DNA of 6,319 nucleotides from Candidatus Adiutrix sp. (GTDB lineage Bacteria > Desulfobacterota > Desulfarculia > Adiutricales > Adiutricaceae): contig JAITUX010000221.1 in assembly GCA_031286085.1 (NCBI GenBank), positions 1 through 6,319 on the forward strand, written 5' to 3'. Below the pieces are notes generated by a model. That model did no database searches, was not told the DNA's origin, and saw nothing but the letters and a program-made list of their open reading frames with translations. Both the position numbers and the translations under genes were made by a program. Shown here in pieces: positions 1-6,319 of this stretch; position 1 is the first letter of the stretch; each line of letters starts with the position of its first letter.

Positions 1-25
1 CACCGTAACCTTTAATTGAGGGTTT

Positions 26-30
26 GGAGG
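26..30 (+). promoter_or_regulatory. Ribosome binding site of the LysM lipoprotein gene
   Basis: A perfect GGAGG Shine-Dalgarno core is followed by 10 nt and then the ATG at 41. It supports that ATG as the start. The remaining bases 1-25 show no convincing -35/-10 pair or terminator, so the promoter of this gene cannot be placed and may lie outside the window. Confidence 0.8.
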
Positions 31-40
31 ACCATAGAAA

Positions 41-694
41 ATGTTCTGGCGAAGTCTGAAAATAGCGGGCCTCGTTTTGGCCGGTCTGGGGGCCGCGGGG
101 TGCTTAAACTCCGAAGCCGACTACCAGGCGCTTTTGGAAGAAAACAACACCCTTAGCGAGGAACTGGCCGAAGCCCGCAAGGAAAATGAAATTCTGGCCC
201 GGGCCCTGGCCGACATCAAGCGGGAACAGGAGACGCTGCAGCTGCTCTTGAATACGGGCAAGCGCAACCTGAACGCCGGCCGGGTCAATTCGCCCCTGGC
301 CGCTTTGGCCGCCGGCGAAGAGCAGGCCCCGGCCGCTGAAGGAGGCCAGGAGGAGGAATGGCAGACGCCCGCCGAGCCGGGCGCCTCGGCGCCAGCCGCG
401 GCCGAGGCGACGGCCGAGGTTCCAGCCGCTCCGGCTCCGGCCGGCCCGGCCGACGAGGCGGCCGCCGCCGTGCCGGCCGTCGAAGCGTCCGCCGCCTCGG
501 AGGCCGAGGCCTCGGCCGACCCGGCTCCCCGGTCCTCAGGCCCCCGTTATTACGTCACCAAGCCCGGGGATGTGCTTTCCCACATCGCCCAGGCCAACCA
601 AACCACGGTGGCCAAGCTTCTGGAATTGAACCCCAACTTGCGTAATCGCCGCAACTACGTGATTTACAATAATGAACGGCTGCGCCTGCCTTAA
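41..694 (+). CDS. LysM-domain lipoprotein with coiled coil and Ala/Glu/Pro-rich linker
   Basis: The 217-residue product is a probable cell-envelope lipoprotein that binds peptidoglycan. Seen in the sequence: a short positive N-terminus, a hydrophobic segment (about residues 8-20) and a lipobox-like LGAAGC with Cys21 as the expected lipidated residue. Ala at -3 is a less common lipobox choice. Leu follows the Cys, not the Asp that retains lipoproteins in the inner membrane of E. coli, so outer-membrane sorting is likely if Lol rules apply. Residues about 25-72 are rich in Leu/Glu/Lys with heptad-like spacing and probably form a coiled coil. Residues about 85-165 are a low-complexity Ala/Glu/Pro linker. 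Residues about 170-217 match a LysM domain (YYVTKPGDVLSHIA, then LLELNPNL, ending LRLP). The usual PGQ near the LysM end is replaced by YNNE. A coiled coil plus LysM tethered to the membrane suggests an envelope scaffold or wall anchor; no enzymatic domain is seen. It converges on dnaE and is not part of that operon. Confidence 0.9.
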   Translation: MFWRSLKIAGLVLAGLGAAGCLNSEADYQALLEENNTLSEELAEARKENEILARALADIKREQETLQLLLNTGKRNLNAGRVNSPLAALAAGEEQAPAAEGGQEEEWQTPAEPGASAPAAAEATAEVPAAPAPAGPADEAAAAVPAVEASAASEAEASADPAPRSSGPRYYVTKPGDVLSHIAQANQTTVAKLLELNPNLRNRRNYVIYNNERLRLP

Positions 695-706
695 GGCCGC
701 CTTTTT
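682..706 (+). terminator. Possible weak intrinsic terminator after the LysM gene
   Basis: An imperfect hairpin can be drawn with arms GCGCCT (682-687) and AGGCCGC (694-700), a 6-nt loop and one bulged C at 698. It is followed after one base by TTTTT (702-706). It overlaps the end and stop codon of the LysM gene and lies in the 17-bp gap before dnaE's stop. The stem is short and the T-run only five long, so this is a tentative call. No T-rich tract follows the hairpin on the minus strand, so it does not obviously terminate dnaE. Confidence 0.3.
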
Positions 707-711
707 CGCCG

Positions 712-3700
712 TCAGAGGGAGGCCGGCCCCCGGGGGCTGAAAAGGGGGCTCAGGTTCTCCACCAGTTCCCGGCAGGGCCGCAAGGTGGCTTCCAATCTAT
801 AAACCGCCACCCCCTCCGGTTCGGCCAGGTGGAGAAAGACCCTGGCCGAACCGCGGAAGTTCCGGGCGGCGTTGGACAATAAGGCCAGGTTTTCCCGGTC
901 TAGCCCGGCCCGGGGCAGTTTGAGGGTCAGGGCCGTGGTCTTTTTTTCAAAGGCCTCGGCCAGGGGCAGTATCTCCTGGGCCTTGACCTTGACGGCGTTG
1001 CCTTTTTCCCCGTCTTCGGCCCGCGCTCCCGCCTCCACTATCCCCGTAACCACCACCACCTGGTCTTGGCCGCCGGTCAGCCAGGGCTGGCATTTTTCCA
1101 GGACGCTGGGCCAGACCAGGACCTCGATGGCGCCGGTCCGGTCTTCCAGGGTCAGATAGGCGAAATCTTTGCCCTGCTTGTTTTTTTTGATTTTCAGGTC
1201 GGCCGCCACGCCCCCCAGGCGGACTTCCCGGTCCGGCCGGGTCCTGGCCTTCTCAATGGGAATCGTGTCCAGGAGACCCAGTTCCACTTCAAAACGGTCC
1301 AGGGGGTGGCCGGTTATGAAGAAACCCAGGGCCTCCTTCTCGAAGTTGAGACGGATATTTTCCGGCCAGGGCTCGGCCTTGGGCCAGGCCGGTGCCGAAT
1401 GGTGGTCGGCGGCCAGGAGGTCGAACATGTTCATCTGGCCGTGATGGCGGTCGCGTTGAAGCCGGGCGCCGGCGGCCAGGGCCTCGTCCGCGGCCAGGCA
1501 CATGGCGGCCCGGTTGGCCCCGCCGGAACTGTCGAAGGCTCCGCATTTGATCAGGGTCTCCAGCACCCGCCGGTTGACCTTCTGGGTATCGACGCGTTCG
1601 CAGAAATCGTAGAGGCTGGTAAAGGGGCCGCCTTTTTCGCGGGCCTCCATGATGGCCTCTATGGCCGCTCCCCCCAGGCCCTTGACCGCCCCCAGGCCGA
1701 AACGCACCGCCCCGCCGGCCACCGTGAACTGGTAGTCCGACTCATTGACGTCCGGGGGCAGAACCGGGAGCCCGGCGGCCCGGCACTCGCGGATCAGGCG
1801 CTGGACCTTTTCCAGGGGTTCCGAGGTCATCAGGGCGGCCATGAATTCCAAGGGGTGGTTGGCCTTGAGGTAGGCGGTCTGGTAGGTCAGGACGGCATAG
1901 GCGGCGCTGTGGGACTTGTTGAAGCCGTAACCGGCGAAATGGGCCATGAGTTCGAAAATGTGGTCGGCCTTCTTTTCCGCGAAGCCGTTGGCCTTGGCGC
2001 CTTCCATGAAGCGGGCCTTTTGCTTGGCCATCTCCTGGGGGTTTTTCTTGCCCATGGCCCGGCGCAGAAGGTCGGCCTCGCCCAGGCTGAAATTGGCCAG
2101 GACCTGGCTCAGGCGGATGACCTGTTCCTGGTAAAGTATGACGCCGCCGGTCTCTTTCAGGATGGCTTCCATTTGGGGGAGGTCATAGACCGCCGTCTTA
2201 AGGCCGCGCCGGACCTCTATGAACTGGTCGGCCAGGCCGCTTTGCAGAGGTCCGGGCCGGTAAAGGGCCACCAGGGCCATCAGGTCTTCCAGGCAGTTGG
2301 GCTTGAGCTTGACCAGGTATTCGCGGATGCCCTGGCTTTCCAGTTGAAAGATGCCGCTGGAGTCGCCCCGGGCCAACAGGGCGTAGGTCGGGCCGTCCTT
2401 GAAATCCTGGCCCTGGAAATCCACTTCCACGCCGTTTTTCTTCAAGAGGGCCAGGCAGTGGTCTATGACCGTGAGGGTCTTGAGGCCCAGGAAATCGAAT
2501 TTGACCAGGCCGACGGCCTCCACCCCTTTCATCTCGAACTGGGTGACGATCTGGGTTTTCTCGCCGTTTTCCTCGTCCGTCTCCTTGGCCCGGCAGAGGG
2601 GCAGATATTCGGTCAGGGGCCGGTCGCCGATGACCACCCCGGCGGCATGGATGGAAGCGTTTCGGGGCATGTTTTCCAGGTAGCGGGCGTATTTTAAGAG
2701 CTTGGCCGTCTCGGAACCGGCCTCGGCCGCCGCCTGGGCCAGCCTGGGCTCGGCCTCCAGGGCCAGGGCCAAGGTGACTTCCATCGGCTCGCCCGTCTTT
2801 TCGTCCTTGATCCTGGCCGGCACCAGCTTGGCCAGGACGTCGGCCTCCTCATATTTCCAGCCCAGCACCCGGCCCACGTCCCGGATGACGCTCTTGGCCT
2901 TCATCCGGCCGAAGGTGATGATTTGGGCCACCTGCTCCCGGCCGCCGTATTTTTCCGTGACGTAGGCGATGACCTCGTCGCGCCTTTGGCCGCAGAAGTC
3001 CACGTCTATATCGGGCATGGTGATGCGGTTGGGGTTGAGAAAGCGCTCAAACAGAAGGTCGAAGCGTATGGGGTCCAGGTCGGTGATGCCCAGGGCCCAG
3101 GCGGCCAGGCTGCCGACGGCCGAGCCCCGGCCGGGGCCCACCGGTATGCGGCTTCTCTTGGCCCAATCGATGAAATCGGCCACTATCAGAAAGTAGTCGG
3201 GGAAATTCATCTTGACGATGAGGTCGATTTCCTCTTCCAGGCGGGCGCGATAGGCTGCCCGCTTGTCCGGCCCGAAATTACGCCCGGCCCGGGCTTCGGC
3301 CAGAAGGCGCCGCTCAAGGCCGTCCCGGGCCTGTTCCGCCATGACGTCCGCCGACGTCCGCCCCTCCGTAAGCTTAAGGGCGGGGAAGGCGTAGTGGGGT
3401 TTTTCCGAAAACTCCACCTGGCAGAGTTCGGCGATGGCCAGGGTGTTGGCCAGGGCCTCGGGGGTCTCCCGGAAGGCTTCGGCCATTTCCCGGGGCGTCT
3501 TGAAATAGTATTCGCTGTTGGTGAAGCGGAGGCGTTTTTCATCTTCCAGGGTCTTTTTGGTCTGGAGACACAAAAGGACGTCGTGGAGGTCATGGTCCTC
3601 TTTCAGTAGGTAGTGGCAGTCGTTGGTGGCCGCCAGGGGCAGGCCCAGGGAACGCCCGATCTCGATTAGCCCGGCGTTGGCCTCGGCCTGTTCCGGCAGG

Positions 3701-4224
3701 CCGTTGGCCTGAAGTTCCAGGTAGAAGCGTCCGGGGAAGAGGGCCGCGTATTCCTCGGCCGCCCGGGCGGCTTCGGCCGGGCCTCGGTTCAGAAGCCGCC
3801 AGGCCACCTCGCCTTTAAGGCAGCCGGAGAGGGCGATGAGGCCCCGGCTGTGGGCGGCCAGAAGTTCCCGGTCCACCCGGGGCTTGTAATAGAAGCCCTC
3901 CATGTTGGCCAGGGAGACCAGGCGGCAGAGGTTCCGGTAGCCTTCCATGTTTTCGGCCAGGAGAACCAGGTGGTGCAGGAGATCGGGGGTCGTGCGGCTG
4001 TGGCGGCCGGCGGCGGCCACGTAGGCCTCCACCCCCAGGATGGGTTTGACCCCGGACGCCCGGGCGGCCTTGTAGAATTCCAGGATGCCGAACATCTGCC
4101 CGTGGTCGGTGAGGGCCACGGCCGGCATGCCCATGTTTTTGGCCGTCCGCGCCAGGTCTTCTATCTTGATGGCCCCGTCCAGGAGGCTGTAGCAGGAATG
4201 GACATGCAGATGGACGAAACTCAT
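712..4224 (-). CDS. dnaE: DNA polymerase III alpha subunit (replicative DNA polymerase)
   Basis: This is the catalytic subunit of the bacterial replicase, which extends leading and lagging strands with the beta clamp. The ATG at 4224 gives 1170 residues, close to E. coli DnaE (1160), beginning MSFVHLHVHS; a GAGG lies 7 nt upstream. Domains in order: PHP (about 1-280) with apparently complete metal ligands (H7, H9, D16, H41, E66, H85, C135, D202, H204). The polymerase core follows, with GPGRGSAVGS (about 363-372) and PDIDVDF, whose D407 and D409 correspond to E. coli D401 and D403. The third catalytic Asp is D577 in VKFDFLGL. Next come fingers (AGYGFNKSHSAAY, about 764-776), a helix-hairpin-helix region, and QMNMF (about 930-934), which matches the internal beta-clamp-binding motif. 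An OB fold (about 1002-1065) and the C-terminal tau-binding-type region end the protein. No intein or truncation is seen. It is the last gene of a likely ppx-guaB-dnaE transcript. An A7 run near the 3' end forms a slippery heptamer (see findings). Confidence 0.97.
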   Translation of the reverse strand: MSFVHLHVHSCYSLLDGAIKIEDLARTAKNMGMPAVALTDHGQMFGILEFYKAARASGVKPILGVEAYVAAAGRHSRTTPDLLHHLVLLAENMEGYRNLCRLVSLANMEGFYYKPRVDRELLAAHSRGLIALSGCLKGEVAWRLLNRGPAEAARAAEEYAALFPGRFYLELQANGLPEQAEANAGLIEIGRSLGLPLAATNDCHYLLKEDHDLHDVLLCLQTKKTLEDEKRLRFTNSEYYFKTPREMAEAFRETPEALANTLAIAELCQVEFSEKPHYAFPALKLTEGRTSADVMAEQARDGLERRLLAEARAGRNFGPDKRAAYRARLEEEIDLIVKMNFPDYFLIVADFIDWAKRSRIPVGPGRGSAVGSLAAWALGITDLDPIRFDLLFERFLNPNRITMPDIDVDFCGQRRDEVIAYVTEKYGGREQVAQIITFGRMKAKSVIRDVGRVLGWKYEEADVLAKLVPARIKDEKTGEPMEVTLALALEAEPRLAQAAAEAGSETAKLLKYARYLENMPRNASIHAAGVVIGDRPLTEYLPLCRAKETDEENGEKTQIVTQFEMKGVEAVGLVKFDFLGLKTLTVIDHCLALLKKNGVEVDFQGQDFKDGPTYALLARGDSSGIFQLESQGIREYLVKLKPNCLEDLMALVALYRPGPLQSGLADQFIEVRRGLKTAVYDLPQMEAILKETGGVILYQEQVIRLSQVLANFSLGEADLLRRAMGKKNPQEMAKQKARFMEGAKANGFAEKKADHIFELMAHFAGYGFNKSHSAAYAVLTYQTAYLKANHPLEFMAALMTSEPLEKVQRLIRECRAAGLPVLPPDVNESDYQFTVAGGAVRFGLGAVKGLGGAAIEAIMEAREKGGPFTSLYDFCERVDTQKVNRRVLETLIKCGAFDSSGGANRAAMCLAADEALAAGARLQRDRHHGQMNMFDLLAADHHSAPAWPKAEPWPENIRLNFEKEALGFFITGHPLDRFEVELGLLDTIPIEKARTRPDREVRLGGVAADLKIKKNKQGKDFAYLTLEDRTGAIEVLVWPSVLEKCQPWLTGGQDQVVVVTGIVEAGARAEDGEKGNAVKVKAQEILPLAEAFEKKTTALTLKLPRAGLDRENLALLSNAARNFRGSARVFLHLAEPEGVAVYRLEATLRPCRELVENLSPLFSPRGPASL

Positions 4225-4231
4225 GGGGGGA

Positions 4232-4235
4232 CCTC
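4232..4235 (-). promoter_or_regulatory. Ribosome binding site deciding the dnaE start
   Basis: On the minus strand GAGG is followed by a 7-nt spacer and the ATG at 4224. An in-frame TTG at 4239 would add five residues (MRGPP), but it lies just upstream of this SD sequence, with no visible SD of its own. The family N-terminus also begins right at SFVHLHVHS. Both points favour the ATG at 4224. Confidence 0.75.
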
Positions 4236-4254
4236 GCAAAAGCCGGGGGAAGCG

Positions 4255-5730
<1,476 letters not shown>

Positions 5731-5736
5731 TCACCT
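5731..5736 (-). promoter_or_regulatory. Ribosome binding site of guaB
   Basis: The minus strand reads AGGTGA, CGG, ATG, giving six bases between the AGG core and the ATG at 5727. A second in-frame ATG at 5721 is two codons downstream, 12 bases from the AGG. The first ATG is better spaced, but either start gives essentially the same protein. The site lies in the 18-bp gap after the Ppx/GppA stop, in a locally AT-rich patch. Confidence 0.65.
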
Positions 5737-5745
5737 GCCTTTTAT

Positions 5746-6319
5746 TTATTGAATCGTGAATTCCGGCCGGGCCGCGGCCGCCAGCCAGAGGCCTTCCAAA
5801 AGGCCGTTGTCGCTGACCACCAGTTCCGGCCGCCGGAAATGGTCCATGATTTCCAGGGCCAGGGCCAGCCCGGCCGGCAGGGCGTCGGCCCGGCGGGGGT
5901 GAAGGCCGTAATCGGCCACCCGCCGGTCTTCGCTTAAGGGGGCCAGGTCGGCCAGGAGGCCGGCCAGGGCCGGCCGGGCCAGGCGGGCGTTGTTTATCCG
6001 GTCCGGGTCGTAGGACTTAAGTCCCAGGAGAATGGCGGCCATGGTGGTGACCGTGCCGGCCGTGCCCACCAGAACCTGGCCGGCCGGAACAAAGCTGAAA
6101 TCGGCGGCGGCCAGGGCCGCCCGGACCGTTTCTGTCACCGCCGCCAGTTGGCCGGGCCGGGCCGGGGCGTTCAGGTGGGCTTCGGTCAGGCCCACCACCC
6201 CCAGGTCCAGGCTCAGGCCCCGGCCGATGACCCCGGCGGAGACGGCGATGAATTCAGTCGATCGCCCCCCGATGTCAAAAATCAGAACTTCCGGGGGGAC
6301 GGGGTTAAGGCCGGTCAGC
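5746..6319 (-). CDS. Ppx/GppA family phosphatase (exopolyphosphatase or pppGpp phosphohydrolase), 5'-truncated by window edge
   Basis: This is the C-terminal 190 residues of an ASKHA-fold Ppx/GppA enzyme, which hydrolyses inorganic polyphosphate and/or the gamma phosphate of pppGpp. The frame stays open to the window edge, and the N-terminus (roughly 110-120 residues in the short, about 300-residue family form) lies outside. A GTG at 6198 is internal and not the start: upstream of it the frame encodes DIGGRSTE (6253-6276), the family's phosphate-binding motif, then GLSLDLGVVGLTE. Downstream are VGTAGTVTTMAA (about visible residues 84-95), the second nucleotide/phosphate motif, then GLHPRRADALPAG and VSDNGLLEG near the C-terminus, all family signatures. 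The third position of DIGGxSTE is Arg; Gly or Ala is more usual. The protein stops soon after VSDNGLLEG and lacks the extra C-terminal HD-like domain of E. coli Ppx/GppA. It is the first visible gene of the guaB-dnaE run, 18 bp from guaB. Polyphosphate versus pppGpp preference cannot be told from sequence. Confidence 0.93.
   Translation of the reverse strand, partial: LTGLNPVPPEVLIFDIGGRSTEFIAVSAGVIGRGLSLDLGVVGLTEAHLNAPARPGQLAAVTETVRAALAAADFSFVPAGQVLVGTAGTVTTMAAILLGLKSYDPDRINNARLARPALAGLLADLAPLSEDRRVADYGLHPRRADALPAGLALALEIMDHFRRPELVVSDNGLLEGLWLAAAARPEFTIQ

Noticed and set aside
1..40. Possible promoter upstream of the LysM gene
   Set aside because: Only the Shine-Dalgarno sequence is convincing; no -35/-10 pair at proper spacing can be defended in so short a stretch.
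358..645. Arg/Gly-rich open frame overlapping the LysM gene
   Set aside because: It is an out-of-frame reading of the Ala/Glu/Pro linker DNA; the Arg/Gly richness follows from shifted GCC and GGC codons and no domain is seen.
726..737. Perfect palindrome GCCCCCGGGGGC near the dnaE stop, considered as a terminator stem or binding site
   Set aside because: It lies within the coding sequence, has no loop and no following T-run on either strand, and such words are expected by chance in this composition.
1066..2697. Open frame of 543 codons on the plus strand inside dnaE
   Set aside because: Lies fully antisense to a conserved part of dnaE, has no recognisable domain, and has the same shadow composition.
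4225..4239. Upstream TTG start for dnaE adding five residues
   Set aside because: The TTG lies just upstream of the GAGG that serves the ATG at 4224, with no SD of its own, and the extra residues are not part of the conserved N-terminus.
5746..6198. A complete 150-residue gene starting at the GTG at 6198
   Set aside because: The same frame continues upstream to the window edge and encodes the DIGGRSTE motif, so the GTG is an internal Val codon of a longer Ppx/GppA gene.

Overview
This is a compact housekeeping segment of a GC-rich bacterial chromosome. It holds three genes on the minus strand (Ppx/GppA phosphatase, then guaB, then dnaE) and one convergent plus-strand lipoprotein gene. I see no phage, transposon, CRISPR, tRNA or rRNA signal. 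The lipobox protein with a LysM domain points to a didermic (Gram-negative) cell. The DnaE type, the short Ppx form and the very strong GCC/CTG codon preference would fit a Desulfobacterota (former Deltaproteobacteria) relative. That assignment is inference from general familiarity and is weak.

Layout by coordinate: 41-694 (+) encodes an outer-membrane-type lipoprotein with a coiled coil, an Ala/Glu/Pro-rich linker and a C-terminal LysM domain. Its stop codon lies 17 bp from the stop codon of dnaE, which runs in the opposite direction (4224 down to 712). Upstream of dnaE, 30 bp away, is guaB (5727 down to 4255). Upstream of that, 18 bp away, is the 3' two-thirds of a Ppx/GppA-family gene that runs off the right edge of the window (5746 to beyond 6319). 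No intergenic stretch exceeds 40 bp, so there is no long unexplained region.

The three minus-strand genes are tightly spaced and codirectional, so they are probably one transcript whose promoter lies outside the window. They link guanine nucleotide and alarmone or polyphosphate metabolism (Ppx/GppA, IMP dehydrogenase) with the replicative polymerase. The functional link is suggestive only.

No new biological system is evident. The points most worth checking are: a dnaX-like slippery heptamer (A AAA AAG, in the correct phase, with an SD-like GAGG 7 nt upstream) near the 3' end of dnaE; a DnaE PHP domain that appears to keep every metal ligand lost in E. coli DnaE; long A-runs in otherwise GC-rich genes; and a heavy, coding-strand-biased excess of GGCC and CCTGGCC words.
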